The position numbers were made by a program, and so were the translations under genes. A stretch of 64,000 bases of DNA from NCBI RefSeq assembly GCF_024832785.1, contig NZ_CP116615.1, positions 2,604,001-2,668,000 on the forward strand, written 5' to 3'. Positions 50,885-58,824 of this stretch are shown piece by piece; within the stretch, counting starts at the first letter, position 1, and the number at the start of each line of letters is the position of its first letter. The stretch is from Fontisphaera persica. GTDB lineage: Bacteria > Verrucomicrobiota > Verrucomicrobiia > Limisphaerales > Fontisphaeraceae. The notes under the pieces are model-generated. The model did not search any database. It saw only the letters and a program-made list of their open reading frames with translations, and had not been told where the DNA came from.

Positions 50885-52282
50885 ATGCCTGAGAAAACCA
50901 TCAACGAAATCCCGCCCGCTGTGCGCGAGATTTTTGAAAAGGGCAAGGTGGCCCTGCAACGCAACATTCTGGATTACGCTTTCATTCATTTCGAGCAGGT
51001 GCTGGCCCGCGAACCCGGCTTTTACGAGTGCCGCGAGCTGCTGCGGGCGGCGCAGTTCAAAAAGGCGGGCGCCAAATCGGGGCTGTTCAAGAAGGTGATT
51101 GGCGCGGCGAGCTCGCAGCCGATGGTGGCCAAGGCGCAACTGGCGATGCGCAAGGACCCCATCGAGGCAATCGCCATTGCGGAGCAAATCCTCAGCAATG
51201 ATCCCCACAACTCCGCCGCGCACCGGGTGCTGGCGGAGGCGGCGCTGGCGGCCGACTTTCCCCGGACGGCCATTCTGTCCCTGGAAATACTGGCCAAGGC
51301 CGCGCCCAAGGACCGGGCGTTGAAGCTGCAACTGGCCGAGGCCTACCAGCGCATCCACCAGATTGCCAAGGCGGAGGCCATCTACAGCGAGATGTTGAAG
51401 GCCAATCCCAACGATGCGGAGGTGGCGCAGGCCTATAAGAATCTTTCGGCGCGGCGGACGCTGGATGAAACCGGTTTTGGCGCGCTGGCCGATGGACAGG
51501 GCAGCTACCGGGATGTGCTCAAGGACAAGGAAGAGGCGGTGGCCCTGGAGCAGGAGAACCGGCAGGTCAAGACGGAGGATGTGGCCACGCAGCTCATCCG
51601 GGAGAAAGAGGAGCGGCTGGCGCGGGAGCCGAACAATTTGAAAGTGCTGCGGGACCTGGCGGAGCTGCACGCGCAGAAGAAGGATTTCGACAAGGCGCTG
51701 GAATATTACGAGCGCATCCGCAATTCTGAAGCGGGGGCGGATCCATCGCTGGAGAAGGCGATTGCCGACACCACGTTGAAGCGCTTTGATTTTCTGCTGG
51801 AGTCGCTGGACCCCAACATTCCGGAGCAGGCGCAGCAAATCGCGCAACTGCAGGCGCAGAAGCAGGAGTTTCAGTTGAACGACGCGCGGCAGCGGGTGGA
51901 GAAGTATCCGACGGATTTGCAACTGCGCTTCGAGCTGGGGGTGCTCTATTTCAACGCGGGCAAGATCAGCGAGGCGATCCAGGAATTTCAGAAGGCGCAG
52001 AACAATCCGGCGCGGCGGATTGCGGCGATGAGCTACCTGGCGCAGTGCTTTGCGAAGCGGGGGATGAATGACCTGGCCGCGCGGAAATTCCAGGAGGCGC
52101 TGAAGGAGAAGGTCACGTTCGATGACGAAAAGAAGGAGTTGTTGTACGCGCTGGGTTGTGTGCTGGAGAAGATGGGGAAAAAGGAAGAGGCCATCGAGCA
52201 GTTCAAGCTCATCTACGAGGCGGACATTGGCTACAAGGATGTGGCGGCCAAGGTGGACGCCTATTATTCGAGCCAGGGTTGA
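50885..52282 (+). CDS. Tetratricopeptide-repeat protein
   Basis: A 465-aa soluble protein built of TPR-like helix pairs: ALQRNILDYAFIHFEQVLAREP near the start, AIAEQILSNDPHNSAAHRVLAEAAL, LAEAYQRIHQIAKAEAIYSEML, LAELHAQKKDFDKALEYYERI, ELGVLYFNAGKISEAIQEFQKA and GCVLEKMGKKEEAIEQFKLIY. The central 220-260 stretch is charged and may be a coiled coil. A GTG start 27 codons upstream is possible; the ATG at 50885 is preferred. It lies between the ACP and squalene-hopene cyclase genes and may be a scaffold; its role is unknown. Confidence 0.8.
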   Translation: MPEKTINEIPPAVREIFEKGKVALQRNILDYAFIHFEQVLAREPGFYECRELLRAAQFKKAGAKSGLFKKVIGAASSQPMVAKAQLAMRKDPIEAIAIAEQILSNDPHNSAAHRVLAEAALAADFPRTAILSLEILAKAAPKDRALKLQLAEAYQRIHQIAKAEAIYSEMLKANPNDAEVAQAYKNLSARRTLDETGFGALADGQGSYRDVLKDKEEAVALEQENRQVKTEDVATQLIREKEERLAREPNNLKVLRDLAELHAQKKDFDKALEYYERIRNSEAGADPSLEKAIADTTLKRFDFLLESLDPNIPEQAQQIAQLQAQKQEFQLNDARQRVEKYPTDLQLRFELGVLYFNAGKISEAIQEFQKAQNNPARRIAAMSYLAQCFAKRGMNDLAARKFQEALKEKVTFDDEKKELLYALGCVLEKMGKKEEAIEQFKLIYEADIGYKDVAAKVDAYYSSQG

Positions 52283-52389
52283 GCGGGCAGTGGAGCGGGG
52301 CGTTTCCGCGCGGCAGGGCTTGAGGCGGCAGGAAGCAAGGCGCGGAAAAACACTTTACAGACCGCTCTGCCGCACGCACATTTAACGGC

Positions 52390-54444
52390 ATGTCGCGCAA
52401 CACAACGACGGACGGGAAACAGACCGCCCTCCGGGAGGAATCCCAAGCATACCGGTCGGTAAACGCGCTGCACCAAGCCATTGCGCGTTCGCAGCAATAC
52501 CTGCTGAGCCAGCAGCGGGAGGGCTGCTATTGGATTGGTGAGCTGATGGTGGATGTCACCCTGGTGGCGGACATGGTGGCTTATCATCACTGGAACGGCA
52601 AGGTGGACCGCGAGTGGCAGCGCAAGGCGGTCAATCACATCTTTTCGCTGCAACTGCCCGAGGGCGGCTGGAATATTTATTACGGCGGCCCCTCGGAGGT
52701 GAATGCCACCATCAAGGCCTACCTGGCGTTGAAACTGGCCGGGGTGCCCATCACGGACCCCCGGATGCTGAAGGCGCGCGAGATTGCCAAGAACCTCGGC
52801 GGCGTGCCGCGCATGAACACGTTTTCCAAGCTCTATCTGGCGCTGCTGGGGTTGTATCCCTGGAAGTACGTGCCCACCATCCCCTGCGAGGTCATCCTGC
52901 TGGGCAAGTGGTTTCACGTGAATTTCCACGACATGAGCAACTGGACGCGCGCGATGCTCGTGCCGCTGGCCATCATCAATCATTTCAAGCCGACGCGCCG
53001 GCCCAATCCGCCGGTCACGCTGGATGAATTGTATCCCGACGGTTACAAGGAGCACGAGCTGGCCCTGGCGCCGGACCCGAAGCTTTTTAGCTGGCGCAAT
53101 TTCTTTTTGTGGCTGGACAAGCTGCACAAGTTTGCCGAGCTGTGGGCGCAGGCGGGCATTCACCCCTTCCGGCGGACGGCGCTCAAACGCGCGGAAAAAT
53201 GGATGCTGGAGCGCTTCGAGGGCAGCGACGGACTGGCGGCCATTTTCCCGGCCATGCTCAATTCGCTCATTGCGCTGAAGGCGCTGGGCTATCCGGAGGA
53301 TCACCCGGAGGTAATTCGCGCCGAGCGGGAGTTGAAGAAACTGGAGCACGAGGAAAAGGACAGCGTGCGGATTGAGCCGTGTTTGTCACCGGTGTGGGAC
53401 ACGGCCATCACGCTGATTGCCCTGCGGGAGTCCGGCGTGCCGGCGGATCATCCGCAGGTGGTGGCGGCGACGCGCTGGCTGCTGGATCGCGAAATCCGTT
53501 TTCGCGGCGACTGGGTGCACAAGAATCCGGCGCCGGTGGAGCCGAGCGGGTGGGTGTTTGAGTTTAACAACAAGTGGAATCCGGACGTGGACGATACGGC
53601 GATGGTGCTGCTGGCGCTGCGCCTGACGCCCACCGATGACCCTAAACGGCGGGACGAGGCCTACCGGCGGGGGTACCGTTGGATGTTATCGTTCCAATGC
53701 AAGGATGGCGGTTGGGCGGCGTTTGACAAGGATTGCACCAAGAGTGTGCTGACGAAGGTGCCGTTTGCGGATCACAATGCGATGCTGGATCCGGAATGCG
53801 CGGACATCACGGCCCGTATTCTGGAGGTGATGGGCAAGGAAAACTGCCCGCTGGATGACCCGCAGGTGGTGCGGGCGCTCGAGTACTTGAAGAAGGAGCA
53901 GCAACCGGACGGCTCATGGTTTGGGCGGTGGGGGGTCAATTACATCTACGGCACGTGGCAGACGCTCCGGGGGCTGGCCACGTTGAAGTATCCCATGAAT
54001 GAACCGTGGCTGTTGCGCGCGCGGGACTGGCTGGAAAGTGTGCAGCACGAGGATGGCGGCTGGGGCGAGCGGTGCAATACTTATGATGACCCGGTGTTCA
54101 AGGGGCAAGGCCCCAGCACGGCGTCGCAAACGGCGTGGGCGTTGATGGGGCTGCTGGCCTTTGGCGACCCCGACCGCCCGAGCATCCGGCGGGGGGTGGA
54201 GTATCTCATTCGCACGCAAAATCCGGACGGCTCGTGGTCCGAAGAGGAGACCACCGGCACGGGTTTCCCGCAGGTGTTTTATCTGAAGTACGACATGTAC
54301 CGCAACAACTGGCCGCTGCTGGCGCTGGCGGAGTACAAAAAGCTGCTCGAAGCCAAAGCTGCCGGCAAAGGGCCCAATGGACGCGAGCATCCTGAGTTTC
54401 GGGCGGCGGACGCCGTGGCGCCCCAGGCCAGCCGGCGTGTTTAA
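52390..54444 (+). CDS. shc: Squalene-hopene cyclase
   Basis: A 684-aa membrane-associated class II triterpene cyclase converting squalene to hopene. The catalytic DxDD motif is DVDDTAM (about residues 398-404). Several QW repeats are visible, e.g. QLPEGGWNIYYGGP, FQCKDGGWAAFD, QQPDGSWFGRWGVNY and QHEDGGWGE. The length is family-normal. It starts 107 bp after the TPR gene; an inverted repeat (TTTCCGCGC, 52303-52348) lies in that gap. The TAA stop overlaps that of the convergent gene within TTAA. Confidence 0.95.
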   Translation: MSRNTTTDGKQTALREESQAYRSVNALHQAIARSQQYLLSQQREGCYWIGELMVDVTLVADMVAYHHWNGKVDREWQRKAVNHIFSLQLPEGGWNIYYGGPSEVNATIKAYLALKLAGVPITDPRMLKAREIAKNLGGVPRMNTFSKLYLALLGLYPWKYVPTIPCEVILLGKWFHVNFHDMSNWTRAMLVPLAIINHFKPTRRPNPPVTLDELYPDGYKEHELALAPDPKLFSWRNFFLWLDKLHKFAELWAQAGIHPFRRTALKRAEKWMLERFEGSDGLAAIFPAMLNSLIALKALGYPEDHPEVIRAERELKKLEHEEKDSVRIEPCLSPVWDTAITLIALRESGVPADHPQVVAATRWLLDREIRFRGDWVHKNPAPVEPSGWVFEFNNKWNPDVDDTAMVLLALRLTPTDDPKRRDEAYRRGYRWMLSFQCKDGGWAAFDKDCTKSVLTKVPFADHNAMLDPECADITARILEVMGKENCPLDDPQVVRALEYLKKEQQPDGSWFGRWGVNYIYGTWQTLRGLATLKYPMNEPWLLRARDWLESVQHEDGGWGERCNTYDDPVFKGQGPSTASQTAWALMGLLAFGDPDRPSIRRGVEYLIRTQNPDGSWSEEETTGTGFPQVFYLKYDMYRNNWPLLALAEYKKLLEAKAAGKGPNGREHPEFRAADAVAPQASRRV

Positions 54445-55199
54445 CGGGGCGGGCGCCGGGTCATGGGGTATTGCAGGGAGTGCTTGGGGATGGAGCAGGC
54501 AGGCTCGGTCATCATGTCGCCCAGGGTGTAAGTGCCGCCGGCCGGGCAGACAGGTTTTTGCTGGAAATACTTGCCCGGCCCCACCAAGTCGTCCCAGGTG
54601 GGCGCGTCAGTGTTGCGCTTTTTATTTTCACGAAACCATTGCTCCTTGGCGGCGTCCAACTGGCGCAGGTGATTGAGGCAGGCATTGCGCTGGGAGGTTT
54701 CGCGGGCTTTCTGGAAGTTGGGCAGGGCCACCCCCAACAGCAAAATCAGCATCAACATGCCGAGCGCGGCCGAAACGCAGAGGCCGCCAATGGCCAGTCC
54801 CCTGCCCTGCCAGCGTCCGGGATGGCGTTGGAAGCGGACCAGGGCCATGATGGCCATGACCAGTCCGGCCAGGCCGGAGAGGCCCAGGGTGCAGGGGGTC
54901 AACAACCCTGCCACCAATGAGCCCACCGCCAGCGCGCTGAGCCGGGGCTTGTTAGCAGGGGGCGTGGGGACGGTGGCGGTCGTGGAGGGCAATGGCGCCA
55001 CCACCACCGGGGGCGGTGGCACCACGTCCTGCCAGTCCGGCCATGTGCCCAGGGCCTGCCACTGGGAGGAGTCCTCGCGGCGCAACAGGCTGGCGTGATT
55101 AAGGCGCCCTTCCTCCAACCAACGTCGGATTACGGAGGCATCCACCGGGCCATATTCACGCTGGTCAGCTCCTCGTACGTAATAGCGGGTTGTCTCCAT
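54441..55199 (-). CDS. GYF_2/DUF4190 membrane protein with pilin-like C-terminus
   Basis: A 252-aa protein. The N-terminal 55 residues form a GYF_2 domain (YYVRGADQREYGPVDASVIRRWL, then WQALGTWPDW). A Pro/Val linker follows. Two hydrophobic segments (about 90-120 and 135-162) fit DUF4190. The last 85 residues resemble the body of Planctomycete/Verrucomicrobia pseudopilins: NFQKARETSQRNACLNHLRQLDAAKEQW and later VCPAGGTYTLGDMM. This is a fusion of a protein-interaction domain, a membrane anchor and a pilin-like head. The start at METTRYYV is chosen over a longer frame. Confidence 0.75.
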   Translation of the reverse strand: METTRYYVRGADQREYGPVDASVIRRWLEEGRLNHASLLRREDSSQWQALGTWPDWQDVVPPPPVVVAPLPSTTATVPTPPANKPRLSALAVGSLVAGLLTPCTLGLSGLAGLVMAIMALVRFQRHPGRWQGRGLAIGGLCVSAALGMLMLILLLGVALPNFQKARETSQRNACLNHLRQLDAAKEQWFRENKKRNTDAPTWDDLVGPGKYFQQKPVCPAGGTYTLGDMMTEPACSIPKHSLQYPMTRRPPR

Positions 55200-55280
55200 A
55201 AGGGAAACGGGTCGTTGCCAATGAAAGGAGGCTGGCACAAAGGCCACGGGAGGAGCAATGGGAAAAGGTGAAAAAAGTGC

Positions 55281-55309
55281 TTGCCAGCGTGGGGGTGATG
55301 GTTTAATTA
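55281..55309 (+). promoter_or_regulatory. Putative promoter upstream of the LuxR-type regulator
   Basis: TTGCCA (55281-55286), a 17-base spacer and TAATTA (55304-55309) in a short AT-rich patch, about 130 bases before the gene. Confidence 0.45.
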
Positions 55310-55442
55310 CTTAATTATGTTAATAAATTATTGCCACGCCTTCCTGGCTTGCGCCCCAATGTGCGCCTCTCCCGGGCGGGGCGTGGCGAATCCCGTTCTT
55401 GCCGTCATGCTGCGTCTTCACCCCCAACCCTGTTGATGGATT

Positions 55443-56171
55443 ATGGCCACCACCCTGACGTTGATTTCTGCGGATGCCGCGCTGCGGGCGCGGCTGGTGC
55501 CGCTGTTCAATGACTCGCCGTCGTTTCATTGCGTGGGCGTTTATGCCTCGGCGGCGCAACTGTGCGCACAAAGCCGCACGAGTCCCTCGGACTTGCTGCT
55601 GCTGGACGTGGACTGGCAGCAGCCCGGCTGGCTGGCGGATGTGGGCCGGGCGCGATTGCTGGCGGGGGAGGCGGCGGTGGTGGTTTTGACGCCGGATGAG
55701 TCCCCGGAGATGCTGGTGCTGGCGATGGCCCATGGGGCCTGCGGGTACGTGTTGCGGCAGGAAAGCGGCGCGGCGATGCTGGCGCGGCTGGAGGAGGTGG
55801 CGCGGGGGTTGTCGCCGATTTCCGGGGCGGTGGCCCGGCAGCTTATTCAGCGGGTGCAGGGGCAGTCGGTGGCCACGCGGCATCTGGCACGCCTGTCTTT
55901 GCGGGAGAAGGAAATTCTGGAATTTCTGGCGCTGGGTTATCCTTACAAGCAAATTGCCGACCAGCTTGCCATCAGCATCAACACGGTGCGGACGTACGTG
56001 CGCCGTCTCTATGCGAAGCTGGAGGTGCCCTGCCGCGCGCATGCGGTGTTGAAGTGCCAGCCGGCGCCGTGGGGCGCGGTGCAACAGGTCATGGCGGGCC
56101 CTGGCGGGACGGGACCGCTGCCGTCGCTGGCCGCAAGATGCGGCTTGCCAACTGACCGCAAGCTGGTTTAA
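55443..56171 (+). CDS. LuxR/NarL-type response regulator with degenerate receiver
   Basis: A 242-aa protein. The N-terminal receiver-like domain (about 5-120) keeps the phospho-acceptor Asp in LLLLDVDW (residue 55), but the usual acidic pair near residue 8 is only SAD and the Lys after strand 5 is Arg (GYVLRQ). The LuxR helix-turn-helix is LSLREKEILEFLALGYPYKQIADQLAISINTVRTYVRRLYAKL (about 150-192). A 40-residue Pro/Gly-rich tail follows. No histidine kinase is adjacent, so phosphorylation is doubtful. Confidence 0.85.
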   Translation: MATTLTLISADAALRARLVPLFNDSPSFHCVGVYASAAQLCAQSRTSPSDLLLLDVDWQQPGWLADVGRARLLAGEAAVVVLTPDESPEMLVLAMAHGACGYVLRQESGAAMLARLEEVARGLSPISGAVARQLIQRVQGQSVATRHLARLSLREKEILEFLALGYPYKQIADQLAISINTVRTYVRRLYAKLEVPCRAHAVLKCQPAPWGAVQQVMAGPGGTGPLPSLAARCGLPTDRKLV

Positions 56172-56307
56172 GCACTTGGCGGTGAGAGCCACCCGCCGGC
56201 CTTGCTCGCTGCGGCGAGTGGGGGCTTGACCGGCCGAGGCTCGGCAGTGGACAGGCAGCCGGGATTTGCTCCCTGCGCCTTGCGGCAAACGAGATTCTAG
56301 ACGCGGT

Positions 56308-57510
56308 ATGGTGGGCATCAGCACAGCAGCCATTCCCGCCTCCCTGCGGCGGGCCAACGAACGCACGCTCCTGGGGGCCTTGCTGCGGCTGGGCGAGGCC
56401 AGCCGTGCCGAGCTGGCCAAGGTGGCGGGCTTGAGCCAGCCCACCATTGGCAAAATCACCTCGGAATTGCTGGACCTGGGTGTCTTGCTGGAGGAGGAGG
56501 AATCGGGCCTGCCCAACGGCACCGCGGATGCAGTCCCCAAAGTGGGACGGCCTGGCCGGCGGCTGCGGCTGAACGATACGCAGGCGCGGTTTCTGGCGAT
56601 TGAGCTGGATGTGGCGGAGACGCGGCTGGCTCCCCTGCCCTTGCGGGTGCGGGAGGATGCCTGGACGCAGCGTTTTGCCACGCCTGAAAGCCCGCAGGCC
56701 TGGCAGGCGCAACTGGCGCGCAGTCTCAAGAAGGTGAATCTCCACGGCCTCTGGGGCGCGCTCATCAGCGTGCCGGGGATTGTGGACGAAAAAGCGGGGA
56801 AGGTGTTGTTTTCCCCCAATTTGCACTGGTCGGAAAAAGCCAGCCTGCCGGAGCTGATTCAGGAGGTGGTGGGCATGCCGGTGCTCATGATTCAGGAAAT
56901 TCGCGCGCTGGCGCTGGGTCATCTGGCCACCAATCCGGAAGTCCAGAATTTTCTTTTGGTGGACTTTGGGCAGGGAGTGGGCGGGGCCATTGTCAAACAG
57001 GGCAAGCTGTATGACAATCCCCTGCCCCTCTGCGGTGAACTGGGGCACACGCCGGTGGCCGGCAACCGGCGGCCGTGCGGTTGCGGCGCGGTGGGCTGCG
57101 TGGAGACGCTGGTCAGCCGGCCGGGGTTGTTGCGCAGTTTTGCGGAAGCCCGCCGGGGCGGCAGTGCGCCGGGGTGGGAGGATTTGTGCAGCCATCTGGC
57201 CCAGCACGGGATGCCCGCGTGGCTGGCGGATTCACTGGAGGCCGCCGCCACGGTGATTGCCGGGGCGCTCAATGTGCTGGGGCTGCGGCAGGTGGTGCTG
57301 ACGGGGCATGTGGTGGAGCTGCCACCGGCGGTGATTGAGTATCTGAGCCGGGCGATTGAACGCGGCGCCATGTGGGCGCGCTTTGGCCAAGTTCTCTGCA
57401 CGGCCGCGCCGCGGCATCGTGCGGCGGGTCTGGCGGTGATGGGCATGGACCGGCTGCTGGTGCCGGTGGCGCATCAGGAAGGTTTGCGGAGTCTCAAGCC
57501 CCGGGCCTGA
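56308..57510 (+). CDS. ROK family protein (NagC/XylR-like regulator or sugar kinase)
   Basis: A 400-aa protein. An N-terminal winged helix (about 15-65, ASRAELAKVAGLSQPTIGKITSELLDLG) is followed by an ROK/ASKHA domain with LLVDFGQGVGGAIV and the zinc motif GHTPVAGNRRPCGCGAVGCVE. The HTH marks a transcriptional repressor controlled by a sugar ligand. Start at ATG 56308. The downstream IS lies between this gene and the amidohydrolase gene. Confidence 0.88.
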   Translation: MVGISTAAIPASLRRANERTLLGALLRLGEASRAELAKVAGLSQPTIGKITSELLDLGVLLEEEESGLPNGTADAVPKVGRPGRRLRLNDTQARFLAIELDVAETRLAPLPLRVREDAWTQRFATPESPQAWQAQLARSLKKVNLHGLWGALISVPGIVDEKAGKVLFSPNLHWSEKASLPELIQEVVGMPVLMIQEIRALALGHLATNPEVQNFLLVDFGQGVGGAIVKQGKLYDNPLPLCGELGHTPVAGNRRPCGCGAVGCVETLVSRPGLLRSFAEARRGGSAPGWEDLCSHLAQHGMPAWLADSLEAAATVIAGALNVLGLRQVVLTGHVVELPPAVIEYLSRAIERGAMWARFGQVLCTAAPRHRAAGLAVMGMDRLLVPVAHQEGLRSLKPRA

Positions 57511-57548
57511 ACGGCCGCCAGCCTTTGGGCACAAGTCCGGGCGGGGCC

Positions 57549-57561
57549 CGGCGGCGTGTTC
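57549..57561. repeat. Target site duplication, left copy of the IS insertion
   Basis: The 13-base CGGCGGCGTGTTC occurs here and again at 58756-58768, exactly flanking the element. Confidence 0.75.
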
Positions 57562-58591
57562 AGGGAAAGCTGGGTAGATCATGACCCCGGTGGAGGGGTG
57601 GAGGCAAGTCGGGATGGTGGGGTTGGGAGAGGTTGAGGGGGAGCCAGTGGATTAGGGCCCCGGCGAGGGCTGGGGCCTTGGCGTTGAGGATTTGGAGTGG
57701 GCTTTGCCATTCTTTGCCGCGGTTGGGGCGGACGAGGTTGAAGTACAGCCAGTAGGTGGTGATTTTGGCCCAAAAGTCTTGGGGGCTGGAGAAGGTTTCG
57801 CGGTCGAAGAATTCGTCTTCGACCAGGCGGTGGACGGTTTCGACGTCGCTTTGCCAGGTGTAGCGTTTGGGAGGGATGAAGCGGTGGTCGGAGCCGAGGG
57901 CGCGGACGGTGGCGGGGAGGCCTTGGTGGTGTTGGTTGACTTGGAATTCACTGCCGTTGTCGGTTTGCCAGACCAGGGTGGTGAGGTTGACGCCGTGGGC
58001 GGCGAGGTGGGCGGAGAGTTGTGTGGCCAGGAGGGTGGCGTAGGATTTGGAGAGTTCGTCGGCGTAGCCGGTGAAGCAGGCGCCGGAGACTGGTTCGCGG
58101 ACGGTGTATTGGAAGCGGGGGAGGTGGAGGCGGTTCATTTGGGGCCAGTAATGGGGAATGTCCTGTAAATACTTGGTATCGGCGGAGAGTTGGGAGAAGA
58201 GTGGCCAGTTCCGTTTGAGGGCGCGGAGGAGTTTTTTGGTGGCGGGTTTCTTTTTGCGTGGGCGGAGGAGATGGTGTTGGCGGAGGACGCGGGCGATGGC
58301 GTTGTGGCTGCAGGGGAGGGCGAATTCGCGCTGGAGGCGTTCGGCGCCGAAGCCGGTTTGGTGGCGGAGTTTGACGATTTGGCCTTCGAGGCCGGAGGGG
58401 ATACGGCGGGGGGAGCGTCGTGGGCGGCGGCTGTGTTCTTGGAGGGAGGAGGGCTTGCCGGGCACGTGGCGTCGGAGCCATTTACGGACGGTGTTGCGGG
58501 AACAGCCGAACTCGCGGACGGCGGCTTTGATGCCGTGGGTTTTGGCGAAGGCGACGAGTTTTTGTCGCAACCAATGGCGGTGGGTGCGCAT
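57560..58591 (-). CDS. DDE transposase (integrase core, IS481-like)
   Basis: A 343-aa protein. The N-terminal helix-turn-helix is GIKAAVREFGCSRNTVRKWLRRH (about 16-38). A basic linker follows. The rve/DDE core has Asp in LSADTKYLQD, Asp in VWQTDNGSEF and Glu in QSDVETVHRLVEDEF. Start at ATG 58591 (MRTHRHW). Translation ends within the left inverted repeat; by the inferred boundary the TGA is completed by two bases of target DNA. It looks intact and possibly active. Confidence 0.88.
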   Translation of the reverse strand: MRTHRHWLRQKLVAFAKTHGIKAAVREFGCSRNTVRKWLRRHVPGKPSSLQEHSRRPRRSPRRIPSGLEGQIVKLRHQTGFGAERLQREFALPCSHNAIARVLRQHHLLRPRKKKPATKKLLRALKRNWPLFSQLSADTKYLQDIPHYWPQMNRLHLPRFQYTVREPVSGACFTGYADELSKSYATLLATQLSAHLAAHGVNLTTLVWQTDNGSEFQVNQHHQGLPATVRALGSDHRFIPPKRYTWQSDVETVHRLVEDEFFDRETFSSPQDFWAKITTYWLYFNLVRPNRGKEWQSPLQILNAKAPALAGALIHWLPLNLSQPHHPDLPPPLHRGHDLPSFP

Positions 58592-58755
58592 ACGGTACAA
58601 TTCAAAGTAGGTGGTGTGCACGCCGGGAGGATAGCAGATGGGGCGCGCCGCTGCTGCACCTCCTCCGGAGGAGGTGCAGCAGCTCATCCTTGCGGCGTGC
58701 ACTCAACACGTTGATCTTAACCACGGGGGTCATGATTCTACCCAGTCTTTCCCAA
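57562..58755. mobile_element. Insertion sequence, IS481/IS3-like, about 1.19 kb
   Basis: Imperfect terminal inverted repeats of about 35 bases lie at 57562-57597 and 58720-58755. Both read GGGAAAG-(A)-CTGGGTAGA-(A)-TCATGACCCC inward and differ only by single-base indels. A 13-base direct repeat flanks the element, a size within the 4-15 bp known for IS481. It carries one transposase gene and a 34-bp palindrome in front of it. The element separates the ROK gene from the amidohydrolase gene and may have displaced the latter's promoter. Confidence 0.85.
58650..58683. repeat. Perfect 34-bp palindrome upstream of the transposase
   Basis: Two 17-base arms without a spacer (GCTGCTGCACCTCCTCC and its complement) lie 59 bases before the transposase start, inside the IS. 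In RNA it would form a very stable hairpin. Insulation of the transposase gene from outside transcription is a plausible role. Confidence 0.7.
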
Positions 58756-58768
58756 CGGCGGCGTGTTC
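58756..58768. repeat. Target site duplication, right copy of the IS insertion
   Basis: Exact copy of the 13-base sequence at 57549-57561. Confidence 0.75.
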
Positions 58769-58824
58769 TTGCTTGTGCCATCGGTGCTTTTCTTTTATCA
58801 AGGTCCCACGCAATGCATGCATCT

